From JACMQW01 sp964536965 (lineage in GTDB: Bacteria; Bdellovibrionota; UBA1018): a stretch of 64,000 bases of DNA. The translations under genes and the position numbers were made by a program. Position 1 is the first letter of the stretch. Each line of letters opens with the position of its first letter. The stretch lies in assembly GCA_964536965.1 (NCBI GenBank), contig CAZIAL010000017.1, positions 4,745 to 68,744 of the forward strand, read 5' to 3'. Positions 25,390 through 34,827 of this stretch are shown piece by piece. The notes beneath the pieces were generated by a model, which saw nothing but the letters and a program-made list of their open reading frames with translations, searched no databases and was not told the origin of the DNA.

Positions 25390-26283
25390 ATGCCTTCGCT
25401 TCCGCAAGCTCCCGACGCGAACTACACGGAAATCATCCGTGCCTTTCTCGACGCCCGACGGCGCACGCACCCACGCGCGTGGAGCGTACGCGCCTGGTCC
25501 CGAAGACTCGGTCTCCGCTCCTCCGGCGCCTTAGTCAATATTCTCAAGCGTCGCGCAGTCCCCTCGCCCACGCTCGCCCGCAAGTTCGCCACCAGCATGG
25601 AGCTGGCGCCTGCCCAAGAAGATCTCTTCCGGACGCTCGTCGAAGAAGAGCGCGCTTTGCGGGCGGAAACGCCCGATCCCGAGCATATTCGCGTTCTCAG
25701 CACTCGAGTCGCCGGCCTTCGGATACAGGCCGGCACGCGGCTCGTCGAAGACGCCCGCCTCCGGCCCATCAGTTTTCCGCTTTGGCTCGGCATTCGCGAG
25801 TTCGTGAATCTCTTCGACTTTCGGGAGGACCCCGCGTGGATCCGCGCTCGTCTACAAACCGACGTTTCCCAGTCGGAGATCGCCGAAGCTCTGCGCACGC
25901 TCGAATCGTCGGGTTTGCTACAGCGCGATCGCGACGGGCGGCTTGCGCTCTCCGAGCGCTATTACGACACGGTTCGCGACGTTCCGAGCGCGACGGTCCG
26001 CCGATTTCACGATCGAGCGGCTCGACTCGCCCAAAAAATGCTTCGCGTAGCGCCCGTCGAGCGAAGGGACTATTCCGCCACTTTCTTAACCCTCTCGCGC
26101 GCCCGTCTCCCCGAACTGAAAGCCCGCATTCGGGAATTTCGGGATCAGCTGATCGGCGAATTCGACACGATCGATGGACGAGGAGATGAAGTTTACCAGA
26201 TGAACGTTCAGCTCTTCCCGCTTACTCGATCTCCACCGAACGACAAGCCCGCGCCGACGCGCGAAAGGACCGACTCGAAATGA
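25390..26283 (+). CDS. TIGR02147-family transcriptional regulator (second copy)
   Basis: The 297-residue protein shows the same plan as 15345-16229: YTEIIRAFLDARRRTHPRAW, the HTH region VRAWSRRLGLRSSGALVNIL, ATSMELAPAQEDLFRTLVEE, the second DNA-binding-like part SQSEIAEALRTLESSGLLQR, and the C-terminal strand GDEVYQMNVQLFPLTR. The residues W-S/A-x-x-L-G-L are shared in the recognition part. Its stop overlaps the ATG at 26280 in the same ATGA fashion as the first module. Confidence 0.8.
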   Translation: MPSLPQAPDANYTEIIRAFLDARRRTHPRAWSVRAWSRRLGLRSSGALVNILKRRAVPSPTLARKFATSMELAPAQEDLFRTLVEEERALRAETPDPEHIRVLSTRVAGLRIQAGTRLVEDARLRPISFPLWLGIREFVNLFDFREDPAWIRARLQTDVSQSEIAEALRTLESSGLLQRDRDGRLALSERYYDTVRDVPSATVRRFHDRAARLAQKMLRVAPVERRDYSATFLTLSRARLPELKARIREFRDQLIGEFDTIDGRGDEVYQMNVQLFPLTRSPPNDKPAPTRERTDSK

Positions 26284-27245
26284 ACCGGCTCAAACGCACC
26301 TCCAAATCCCCTTTCGCCTTAATCCTGGCCATCGCGCTCTCGGCCGCGTCGCTCGGATTTCCCCGGTCGAGCGACGCTCGAGGCGGCGGCGTAAGCAATG
26401 GCGGCACGAGCCTCCTTTGCCCCGGACAGAAGATGCCGCTCCTACTCGATCTCGAAGGACTCCCCTCGGAGATCGTCGAGAGTTTCCCCACGGACCGCGA
26501 GGCGTTTCTCGCCGAGGTCGAAAGCCGGCTTCCCACTTCCACCGAGTTCCGTACGCGCCTGCGTTCGGAGTGGGAACGCCTCGGACCCGTCGAAGCCTGG
26601 CCTCGCGCGGAAACCGGAATTCCGTCCGTTGCTGACGAATACGCTCCTCACACGGACTGCGACCTGCTCACGCTCGCGGTTTTCTCCGCGGAAGACCATT
26701 TTACCTCCCGGAGTTGGTACCAGGCCTGGCGGAGTTATGCGATCGAGCCGGGAGTGTCCCTACTCTCCGAACGACATCGCCGCTATCTCGAACTCCACGA
26801 GGCGATCTATATCATCGGTGCCCGCGACCGGGGACACTCGAATCCCTGGCACACGCGGCTTCTCGTGCGAGCACTCGTCTCGGGCGTCGACGTAGTAACG
26901 TCTCTCGCCGACTACTGGCACTATGGATTCGCTTCGCGAGCCATGGGGCCAGCCGGCGTCTATCATCTCGAGAGCGGGGCATCCTCCCTTTGTCCGAAAT
27001 GGTTCACCTGGGAGCATGTGGAAATAGATCGCGCACTCCTCGCCTACCCCGATCCCGTTCGTGGAGGCGTGCGGGAGGAATTCGTCGCCGTACCCGAGTC
27101 GCTTGGAAATCCAACGAAGCTCCTCGCGCGGGCCCTTCCGCCCGAAGCGCTCGAATGTCGGTACGCACGTAAGCTCTTCGGCCTCGACCGGGCACGCGGG
27201 TGGCGCCAATACTTCCGACGCATCTCCTTGGCGACCGCCCCCTGA
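26280..27245 (+). CDS. Exported NGG...C protein paired with TIGR02147 regulator (second copy)
   Basis: The 321-residue exported protein has a signal sequence FALILAIALSAASLGFPRSS with cleavage near SDA. The mature start GGGVSNGGTSLLC corresponds to GTGVRNGGSYYRC of 16226-17014. Further shared parts are a DREAFLAEV/DRNEFFQFV segment, TRLRSEWERL and the helix YLELHEAIYII. The C-terminal 120 residues are specific to this copy. Five cysteines are likely to form disulfides outside the cytoplasm. Function unknown; see the module finding. Confidence 0.72.
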   Translation: MNRLKRTSKSPFALILAIALSAASLGFPRSSDARGGGVSNGGTSLLCPGQKMPLLLDLEGLPSEIVESFPTDREAFLAEVESRLPTSTEFRTRLRSEWERLGPVEAWPRAETGIPSVADEYAPHTDCDLLTLAVFSAEDHFTSRSWYQAWRSYAIEPGVSLLSERHRRYLELHEAIYIIGARDRGHSNPWHTRLLVRALVSGVDVVTSLADYWHYGFASRAMGPAGVYHLESGASSLCPKWFTWEHVEIDRALLAYPDPVRGGVREEFVAVPESLGNPTKLLARALPPEALECRYARKLFGLDRARGWRQYFRRISLATAP

Positions 27246-27316
27246 TTCGATAGCCACTCTCGCCACCGAGAATAAAATGGGTTTCCTGGTGCCCGGTCTC
27301 GAAGCACTATAGTGAA

Positions 27317-30300
27317 ATGTTCATACCCCCTTTCCGAGCCTTCCGCACCGCGGTTCGTTTGAGCGCTTTACTCGCTCTGCTCCTCCCGGTCTCGTCCTCT
27401 TTCTCTATCGACGAGCTCCGCGTCGATAAACTTCTGAACGAACAGAAGTACGCCGAAGCACTGCGGATGATCGAGCAAGACCTCGATACGACGAAGGCGG
27501 GAGGAAAGAGTCTGGAATGGGCGAAGCTGGTGGCGAAGGAGGCCATGCTCCAGATCAGCCTCCATGGTTATGAAACCGCCGTGCGAAAACTCTCCGAACG
27601 GCAATGGCCGGAAGCGACCGTCGCCAATGCGCTCGTGCGGATCGTTTATGCGAAATCTCTCCAGACCTACTCCCAGTCCTATTCATGGGAGATCCGGAAA
27701 CGGGAACGACTGGAGGGCGAAGGCCGGACGGACCTCAAAGCGATGACCGCGGATCAGATCTATCTCGAAGCGACTCGCTCGATGATGGGAGTCTGGACGA
27801 AACGCCAAGCGCTCGGAAAACATCCAAAAACCGCGCTGGGAGACCTCGTGGTTCCGAATCAGTACCCCGACCCCATTCGCGGAACTCTTCGCGACAGTGC
27901 GACTTACCTTTTTGTCGAACTTCTGGCGGATACCGGCGGCTGGACCCCGACGCAGTCGAATGAAACGTATCTCCTCGACGTTTCTCGCCTCCTTGCCTCT
28001 CCGAACTTTTCCGATGCGGACCTTTCGCGCGAAACATTCCACCCACTGGAGAAAATCGCCTACCTCCTGAACGATCTCGCGAAATGGCACCGAGCTTCCG
28101 GACGACCCGAAGCCGCGCTCGAGGCCAGGCTTGAACTCCTTCGCCGAATCCATGGGACGCTCACCGAGGAAGGGGCGCGCGCCCTGCTTCGCGATCGACT
28201 TGCCAAAGAGCTGGAGTCGAACCGGAAGATTCCCTGGGTTACCATGGGCTACGCGACGCTCGCCGAATTCGTCCGCGAAGAAAGCGCCGCCGACTCACAG
28301 GCTCGCGCGCGAAAGATCGCCCTCCAGGGGATCGCGATCGACCCGAAATCGGTCGGCGCCGCCAAGTGCAGGAGCATCGTCGCCGAAATCGAGCGCCCCG
28401 CTTACGAGCTCGAAGGAATGCGCATCGACGGTCCGAATAAGCGCACGCTCGGCGTACAGTACAAGAATCTCCGCAAACTCTATTTCCGGTCCTACGCCTT
28501 CGATCTCGAGTCGTTTCTGCGAAATCAGAAAGACTACTCCCTTCGTCCGCAATGGAAAGAACTCGAGGCCCTGGCACGGAGCCAACCGGCGTACGAATGG
28601 GCGCAAGACTTAACCGAAACCACGGACTATCGCAGCCACCGCGCCTACTCGATGCCACCCGCTCACCCGCCAGGGTTCTATATCGTTTTCGCTTCCGCGC
28701 GAGCCGGCTTCCCCGAGTCCGACAACGCCATCCATGGCGTCCATCTTTTCTTCGGCGATCTAGCGCTCACCGCCCATTCCGGCGCTCAGGACGGAAAACT
28801 GGAAGTTCAGGTCGCATCCGCTTCGACAGGCCAGGCGGCGCCCGGGGTCGATATCGCGCTCTATGAAGCCAATTACCAGAAAGGCCATCAGCTCCGCCGT
28901 TCGATCCGAACCGATGCCGACGGAATGGCTAAATTCGACGTCACCCATTCCCTTTTCTCGCGACAGAACTCCGGGATGTTCCTCATCGCGAGGAGAGGCC
29001 GGGAGATCGTCGCCTCCAACCACGCTTTCCACATGTCGGCCCGCGCCGCGCCGCCCGAAGTTTCCCGGTCATTCGTTTATACAGATCGGAGCATTTACCG
29101 ACCCGGGCAAAAAATCCTGTGGAAGGTCGTCGCATACGGCGGGAATTCAGGTACCGGTCGTTTCACGATCGCCGCGAATGCGAAGCTGAAGGTGGTACTC
29201 CGGGATGCGAACTACGAAACCCTGCATACCGTGGAGGTCGTCACGAACGCCTTCGGCAGCGCCTCCGGCGAATTCTTGGTGCCGGCCGGAAAGCTGCTCG
29301 GCCACTGGACGGTTGCGACCGATCGCGCTGGGACGACCGGCGTCCGCGTCGAAGAATATAAACGACCGACTTTCGAGGTGGAGTTTGCGGACGAAGCGCG
29401 GTCGCTGCGTCTGAACCACGAAGCGAAGATTAATGGCTCGGCGAGGTATTATTTCGGGTCGCCCGTCACCGTGGGGAAGATTCAGTACACCGTTCACCGC
29501 CGGATCGTCCTTCCGTGGTGGTGTTTCTGGGGACGCTGGGACTGGAGCGGGTATCAGCGCGAACAACTCGTCGCCCGCGGGAAATCCCAACTCGAGTCGA
29601 CGGGAAAGTTCTCGATTCGCTTCATTCCCAAGGCCGACGAAAAGCTCGCCAAAAATCTCGAAGGACTTCAGTACCAGTACCAGGTCCAGGTCGACGTTAC
29701 GGACGAAGGCGGGGAGACTCGCGGGAAAGGCGAAAGTTTCAACATCGGTTTTACCGCCGTCGCCGCGAATCTCCAACCCGCCTCGCCCTTCTTTCTCGTC
29801 GGGCAGACTCCGGAAATTTTGGTCGCCCGGACCGATCTGCGCGGCAAATCCCTGCCGGGGAAAGGGACCTGGAAAGTTTTCCGTCTCGAACAACCCCGAC
29901 AAACCCTTTCTCCCGCGGACCTTCCGATGCCAGCGGCACTGCGAAAGGTTTCTAAGCTCGAGTTCGGCACGGATGACGACGCCAAGCTTCCTCGCTGGGA
30001 TCATCGGTACAACGCGATGAACGCATTGCGGGAGTGGCCGGACGCCGGACGCGTGGGCGGCGGCGAAATTTCCGGAGACGGCAAGCTCGGCATTCCGGTT
30101 CTTCCGGAAGGCGCTTATCGGGTGCGCTACGAGACCCGCGACTCGTTCGGAGCAACCTTCGAGACCCAAAGAGAGTTCTTCGTCGTCTCGGATCAGGCGA
30201 AGTTCCGGCTGCCCGCCTATTTCGCCGTCGAAAAGCCCTCGGTCCCCGTGGGCGGAAAGATCCGGCTATTGGCGTTCAGCGGGTACGAAAACCAGCGGAT

Positions 30301-33300
30301 GGCTCTGGAAACCTACCGCGCGGGCGTTCTTCTCCATCGTCGTTTTCTGGTCTCGGGAAAACAACCCTCGCTGATCGAGATTCCCGTGACGGAAGCGGAC
30401 CGCGGCGGACTGGGGTTTTCGTTGCGACTCGTGCACGACCACCAGCTGATCCAGCTCCATGAAACGGTGATGGTGCCCTGGGACCAGAAAGAGCTGAAAC
30501 TGGAATTCGCCACGTTCCGCGACAAACTTCGCCCGGGAGCGAATGAGACCTGGACCCTCCGGCTGACCGCTCCGAAGGGGAAGAAGCTCGCTCCCGCCGC
30601 AGCGGAAGTTCTCGCGTACATGTACGATCGCAGCCTCGATCATTTCGCTCCGCACTCCCCAGCGAATCCCCTCTCGATCTATCCATCCCGAACGAGCGTA
30701 GGTCATAGCGTGACCGAGCTCGGCGAAGCCCCGGGGACCCCCTCGCGCGGACGCGGATTTACGCATCCGCCGTCATTCGCGGGGTTCTCCGTCGACCGAG
30801 TCCAGTTCTATCCACGATACGGAGTCGGCGGACCCGGCGCTCGCGGCGGTCGCATGGAAATGATGGCCGCCGGAATGGGGAAACAGACCGCATCCTTCGC
30901 CGACTCGAATGAAGGCGACGGTTCGGCGAAGCGCGCGAAAAATTCGCTCGGTGCCGCCGATAAACTCGCGGAAAGCGCGGAAGCCCCCGCGGAAAGCCGC
31001 GCTACGGCCTCGAACGAGGCTACTCCGTCGGCGCCGGTGGAGCTCCGATCCAACTTTTCCGAGACGGCGTTCTGGAAACCCCATCTGACGTCGGATGCCG
31101 ACGGAACCGTAAAAATCGAGTTCCAGGTCCCGGACTCGGTCACCTCCTGGCAGGTCTGGGCCCATGCCGTGACCAAGGACCTCATGGCCGGGCAGGTCCG
31201 CCGAGAATCCCAGTCGGTGAAGGAACTCATGGTGCGCCCGTATCTTCCCCGTTTTCTGCGCGAAGGCGACGAGGCCGAGCTGAAAGTGGTCGTCAATAAT
31301 TCCTCCGCGAACGAACTCAAGGGCAGACTCGAGTTCGACATCCTCGATGCCGAGTCGCAGAAATCCATTTATCGGGACTTCCTGGCGCCCGGGGCGACGG
31401 CCACGGCGCGCAAGTTTCGGGTCGGCGCCGGTGGAAGCACGACTCATACCTACAAAGTAAAGGTCCCGCCTCGCGTAGGGATGATCGCCATCCGTTCCAC
31501 GGCGATCGCCGGTAACCTGAGTGACGGCGAACTCCGCCCAATCCCGGTCCTCCCCGCGCGGTTTCATCTCATGCAGTCCCGCTTCGCCGCGCTCAAGGGG
31601 AATGCCCGCCGCGATCTCGATTTTCCCGATCTTCGTAAAACCGACGACCCCTCGCGAATCGAAGAGCAACTCGTGCTCACCCTCGACGCGCAGCTTTTCT
31701 ACGGCGTCCTTTCCGCGATGCCCTATCTCCTGCGATACCCCTATGAATCGACGGACCAGACGCTGAACCGATTCGTTTCCACGGGAATCGTAAATTCCGT
31801 CTTCAAGAAATTTCCGTCCGTCGCCGCCATGGCGAAGGAGTTTTCGTCGAGAAAAACTCCCTTCGAGACCTGGGACGAACCCGATCCGAACCGAAAACTC
31901 GCCCTTGAAGAATCTCCCTGGCTTTCCGCCTCGCGGGGCGGCGATGCGCATGAGAAAGATCTGGTCCGCGTGCTGGATCCTAAAATATCGAATCATGCGC
32001 AAAACGAAGCGCTTCGCGGGCTGCAGAAAGCGCAGACCTCGCTCGGCGGCTTTCCCTGGTTCCCGGGTGGCCCCCCTTCGCCGTACATCACCCTATCCGT
32101 GCTGTACGGTTTTTCGAAGGCGCTGGAATTCGGCGTCGACGTTCCAAAGCCGACGGTCCAGAAAGCCTGGTCCTATCTCCACCGGCATTATATCGATGAG
32201 ATCCTCGCTCGCCTGACGCGTGAAGATTATGGAATCGAGTTCGTCACCTTCATGAACTATGTCCTTTCGAACTTTCCCGACGACTCGTGGTCAAACGGGC
32301 TTTTCCCGGATACGGATCGCCGAAAAATGCTCGACGCCAGCTTTCGGCGCTGGAAGGATCATTCGCCCTATCTGAAGGGATATCTCGCCCTCACGCTTTC
32401 CCGAGCGAAACGCGGTCCCGAGGCGAAACTCGTCTGGGATTCGGTCATGGATTCGGCGAAGTCGTCCCCGGACGAAGGCACGCACTGGTCCGCCGAGGAC
32501 CGGAGCTGGCTTTGGTACAACGATACGATCGAAACCCATGCCTTCGCTCTGCGAACCGGATGGGAACTCGGGACGAAGCCGGAGCTTCTGGACGGTCTCG
32601 TGCAATGGCTCTTTCTGAACAAGAAACTAAACCACTGGAAATCGACCCGGGCGACGGCGGAAGTCCTCTACTCGCTGACCCACTATCTCAGCCGAACGAA
32701 TCAGCTCGGCGTCGCCGAGAGAGCGACGGTAAAAATGGGCGGAGACGCCCCCCTTTATTTCGCCTTCTCGCCCGATCGTTACACCGGAAAGAAGAACCAG
32801 GTCGTCGTCCCCGCCGACCGAGTGGGTCCGAAGCTCCTGCCGATTACGATCGAGAAGTCCGGGGCCGGCCATCTCTTTGCTTCCGCCACCTGGCACTATT
32901 CGACGGAGAAGATGCCGGCGGAGTCCCGGGGCGACTTTCTGAGGGTGGAACGCGCTTTCTTTAAGCGCACCCAGACTCCGAGCGGCGCCCGACTGAGTCC
33001 GCTCGCGGAAGGCGCGAAGATCGAAGTCGGCGACGAGGTCGAAGTCCGCCTCTCCCTTCGCTCGAAACACGCCCTACAGTATGTGCATCTGAAGGATCCG
33101 CGCGCGGCGGGTTTCGAACCCGTCGACACGACCTCTAGGCATCGCGGGGGACTCGGAATCTACTGGTACGAAGAAATTCGCGATAGCGGCACGAACTTCT
33201 TTTTCGAATCGCTTCCGAGCGGGGAGTATCCCTTCGCTTACCGTCTGCGAGCCACGACCGCGGGGAATTTCAAGGCCAGCCCAGCGACCGTGCAGCCACT

Positions 33301-33364
33301 CTACGCGCCGGAGTTCGCCGCTTTTTCCAGCGGACAGATCCTGCGGATCGAGGAAATGCGGTGA
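27317..33364 (+). CDS. Bacterial alpha-2-macroglobulin-like protein without an intact thioester
   Basis: This 2015-residue exported protein starts with a signal peptide (LSALLALLLPVSSSFS) and a helical, TPR-like N-terminal region. The MG2-type entry YTDRSIYRPGQKILWKVVAY is at about 586. A flexible Ala/Ser/Gly-rich segment at about 1165-1240 sits where macroglobulins carry the protease bait. It is followed by FWKPHLTSDADGTVKIEF and LPD-type VPDSVTSWQVWA (A2M domain). The thioester position reads YPYESTDQTLNRF (about 1473) in place of the C-x-E-Q form, so Cys and Glu are Ser and Asp and no thioester can form. Bacterial relatives trap proteases in the periplasm, often beside pbpC; no pbpC is here. 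The GTGA overlap couples it to the following SDR gene. Confidence 0.85.
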   Translation: MFIPPFRAFRTAVRLSALLALLLPVSSSFSIDELRVDKLLNEQKYAEALRMIEQDLDTTKAGGKSLEWAKLVAKEAMLQISLHGYETAVRKLSERQWPEATVANALVRIVYAKSLQTYSQSYSWEIRKRERLEGEGRTDLKAMTADQIYLEATRSMMGVWTKRQALGKHPKTALGDLVVPNQYPDPIRGTLRDSATYLFVELLADTGGWTPTQSNETYLLDVSRLLASPNFSDADLSRETFHPLEKIAYLLNDLAKWHRASGRPEAALEARLELLRRIHGTLTEEGARALLRDRLAKELESNRKIPWVTMGYATLAEFVREESAADSQARARKIALQGIAIDPKSVGAAKCRSIVAEIERPAYELEGMRIDGPNKRTLGVQYKNLRKLYFRSYAFDLESFLRNQKDYSLRPQWKELEALARSQPAYEWAQDLTETTDYRSHRAYSMPPAHPPGFYIVFASARAGFPESDNAIHGVHLFFGDLALTAHSGAQDGKLEVQVASASTGQAAPGVDIALYEANYQKGHQLRRSIRTDADGMAKFDVTHSLFSRQNSGMFLIARRGREIVASNHAFHMSARAAPPEVSRSFVYTDRSIYRPGQKILWKVVAYGGNSGTGRFTIAANAKLKVVLRDANYETLHTVEVVTNAFGSASGEFLVPAGKLLGHWTVATDRAGTTGVRVEEYKRPTFEVEFADEARSLRLNHEAKINGSARYYFGSPVTVGKIQYTVHRRIVLPWWCFWGRWDWSGYQREQLVARGKSQLESTGKFSIRFIPKADEKLAKNLEGLQYQYQVQVDVTDEGGETRGKGESFNIGFTAVAANLQPASPFFLVGQTPEILVARTDLRGKSLPGKGTWKVFRLEQPRQTLSPADLPMPAALRKVSKLEFGTDDDAKLPRWDHRYNAMNALREWPDAGRVGGGEISGDGKLGIPVLPEGAYRVRYETRDSFGATFETQREFFVVSDQAKFRLPAYFAVEKPSVPVGGKIRLLAFSGYENQRMALETYRAGVLLHRRFLVSGKQPSLIEIPVTEADRGGLGFSLRLVHDHQLIQLHETVMVPWDQKELKLEFATFRDKLRPGANETWTLRLTAPKGKKLAPAAAEVLAYMYDRSLDHFAPHSPANPLSIYPSRTSVGHSVTELGEAPGTPSRGRGFTHPPSFAGFSVDRVQFYPRYGVGGPGARGGRMEMMAAGMGKQTASFADSNEGDGSAKRAKNSLGAADKLAESAEAPAESRATASNEATPSAPVELRSNFSETAFWKPHLTSDADGTVKIEFQVPDSVTSWQVWAHAVTKDLMAGQVRRESQSVKELMVRPYLPRFLREGDEAELKVVVNNSSANELKGRLEFDILDAESQKSIYRDFLAPGATATARKFRVGAGGSTTHTYKVKVPPRVGMIAIRSTAIAGNLSDGELRPIPVLPARFHLMQSRFAALKGNARRDLDFPDLRKTDDPSRIEEQLVLTLDAQLFYGVLSAMPYLLRYPYESTDQTLNRFVSTGIVNSVFKKFPSVAAMAKEFSSRKTPFETWDEPDPNRKLALEESPWLSASRGGDAHEKDLVRVLDPKISNHAQNEALRGLQKAQTSLGGFPWFPGGPPSPYITLSVLYGFSKALEFGVDVPKPTVQKAWSYLHRHYIDEILARLTREDYGIEFVTFMNYVLSNFPDDSWSNGLFPDTDRRKMLDASFRRWKDHSPYLKGYLALTLSRAKRGPEAKLVWDSVMDSAKSSPDEGTHWSAEDRSWLWYNDTIETHAFALRTGWELGTKPELLDGLVQWLFLNKKLNHWKSTRATAEVLYSLTHYLSRTNQLGVAERATVKMGGDAPLYFAFSPDRYTGKKNQVVVPADRVGPKLLPITIEKSGAGHLFASATWHYSTEKMPAESRGDFLRVERAFFKRTQTPSGARLSPLAEGAKIEVGDEVEVRLSLRSKHALQYVHLKDPRAAGFEPVDTTSRHRGGLGIYWYEEIRDSGTNFFFESLPSGEYPFAYRLRATTAGNFKASPATVQPLYAPEFAAFSSGQILRIEEMR

Positions 33365-34152
33365 AAAACTGGGCGATCGTGAGCGGGGCCTCGAGCGGGA
33401 TCGGCGCGGCGACCGCGCGTAGGCTCGCGGCGGCCGGGTGGGGCGTCGTCCTCGTCGCGCGGAACGCCGAATCGCTCGCAGGCATCGCGGCGGAAATCCG
33501 CGCGTCCGGCGGCCGAGCCGTCGCCATGCCGGCCGATGCCGCAAATGGAAGTGCCGTGGATTCCGTCGTGAAACGCGTCGCCGAGGAATGCGGCCCGGCC
33601 GACGTCCTCGTGAACTGCGCGGGCGCGGGAGAATGGCGATTCATCGAGGAAACGTCTTCGGAGCAGATCCACGCGATGATGGGCGCTCCGTTCTTCGCGG
33701 CATTCCACTTCTCTCGCGCCGTCATGCCGGAGATGTTACGCCGGCGGCGGGGGCTGATCATTCATGTGAACTCCCCGGTTTCGTCCATGGGCTGGCCCGG
33801 AGCGACGGGGTATATGTGCGCGCGGTGGGCTCTCCGCGGGTTGCACGAAGCCCTCGGCTTCGACCTCGCCGGCACCGGCGTGCGAAGCTCGCACGTGGTC
33901 TTCGGAAAAGTCGCGAGCGAATACTTCGCGCATAACCCAGGCTCCGAAGAACGGCTGCCGCGAATCGCGCGGTGGGTGCCCACGCTGACTCCGGAGGCTT
34001 GCGCCGAAGTTCTGAATTCCGTGGTGGAACGTCCTCGACGCGAAGTCTACCACCCCTTCATGCTTCGGGTATTCGCCTGGGCGAATCGTCTCGCTCCCGC
34101 GGTCGTTCGGTCGCTGTCCATCCGAACCGGGCGAAGTCACCTCGGCAGCTAA
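33361..34152 (+). CDS. Short-chain dehydrogenase/reductase
   Basis: The 263-residue cytoplasmic protein has a classical SDR plan: GASSGIG cofactor loop (9-15), ADAANGS, the NCAG motif (85-88), the catalytic serine in VNSPVSS (Ser138) and Tyr151. The residue four after the tyrosine, normally lysine (YxxxK), is Arg155 (YMCAR). The start GTG overlaps the stop of the macroglobulin gene. It probably oxidises or reduces a small hydroxyl compound with NAD(P); the substrate is unknown. Convergent 4-base overlap with lipB. Confidence 0.85.
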   Translation: MKNWAIVSGASSGIGAATARRLAAAGWGVVLVARNAESLAGIAAEIRASGGRAVAMPADAANGSAVDSVVKRVAEECGPADVLVNCAGAGEWRFIEETSSEQIHAMMGAPFFAAFHFSRAVMPEMLRRRRGLIIHVNSPVSSMGWPGATGYMCARWALRGLHEALGFDLAGTGVRSSHVVFGKVASEYFAHNPGSEERLPRIARWVPTLTPEACAEVLNSVVERPRREVYHPFMLRVFAWANRLAPAVVRSLSIRTGRSHLGS

Positions 34153-34787
34153 TCGCGCGCGACGAAAGCGGCCGCGATCTTATTCCCCCACTCGACGAAA
34201 GCTGACTCCGATGCGGAAGGTTCGAGAAAACCGATCGGCGATTCGAGTCCGCAGGGACGCAGTCCGACGAAACTCTCGGGAGTTCGTTGCACGTTCACCG
34301 CGAGCCCGTGCTGGACGACTCCATCTTCGATGCGGACTCCGAGCGCGACGAGTTTCGCCCCCGCCGGACCTGACTCGGTCCAGACGCCGGCTTCCTTCCC
34401 GGATCGGATTTCGGCGCGTGGAAATCGCTCGGCGCAGAGCTCACGGGCGATTTCCAGGAGAGCATCGACGAGCTTCCGCACTCCGCGCCGATCGCCGGTC
34501 ATTCGTTCGAGCGAATCCACGGGAAAAACCACCCACTGGCCGGGACCGTGGTAAGTGGCGCGCCCGCCGCGCGAGGCGACCACCAGCGAAATTCCACGTT
34601 CACGAAGTTCGGACTCGGGCGCGAGGAGGTCTTCGCGCGTCTCGCGCATCCCCAGCGTGATGGTCGGCGGGAGCTCCGAGAGAATCAGCCGCCCGGGACC
34701 ACCCCGGGCGATCTCCATTCGCACTTCCTTCTGTCGCCGGTCGAGATCGAAGTAAGTCCACGGGCTTCCCGCGGAGTGCCGGCGCAC
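34149..34787 (-). CDS. lipB: Octanoyl-[acyl-carrier-protein]:protein octanoyltransferase (LipB)
   Basis: LipB moves octanoyl groups from ACP to lipoyl domains, the first step of lipoate synthesis. The 212-residue protein has RGGRATYHGPGQWVVFPV (the LipB signature), a central VWTESGPAGAKLVALGVRI with the active-site lysine, DGVVQHGLAVNV and a PCGL cysteine loop. GTG 34787 is chosen because it gives the usual length; longer frames would run into the upstream gene. It is probably the last gene of the 34149-36898 cluster. Confidence 0.88.
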   Translation of the reverse strand: MRRHSAGSPWTYFDLDRRQKEVRMEIARGGPGRLILSELPPTITLGMRETREDLLAPESELRERGISLVVASRGGRATYHGPGQWVVFPVDSLERMTGDRRGVRKLVDALLEIARELCAERFPRAEIRSGKEAGVWTESGPAGAKLVALGVRIEDGVVQHGLAVNVQRTPESFVGLRPCGLESPIGFLEPSASESAFVEWGNKIAAAFVARD

Positions 34788-34827
34788 TTCGCTGATGAGT
34801 CCGAAGCCGGGAGGCTTCTCGCGCGTC

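Noticed and set aside
27308..27313. TATAGT as the -10 element of the macroglobulin gene
   Set aside because: It is three bases before the ATG, so transcription would begin inside the gene, and no -35 is seen.
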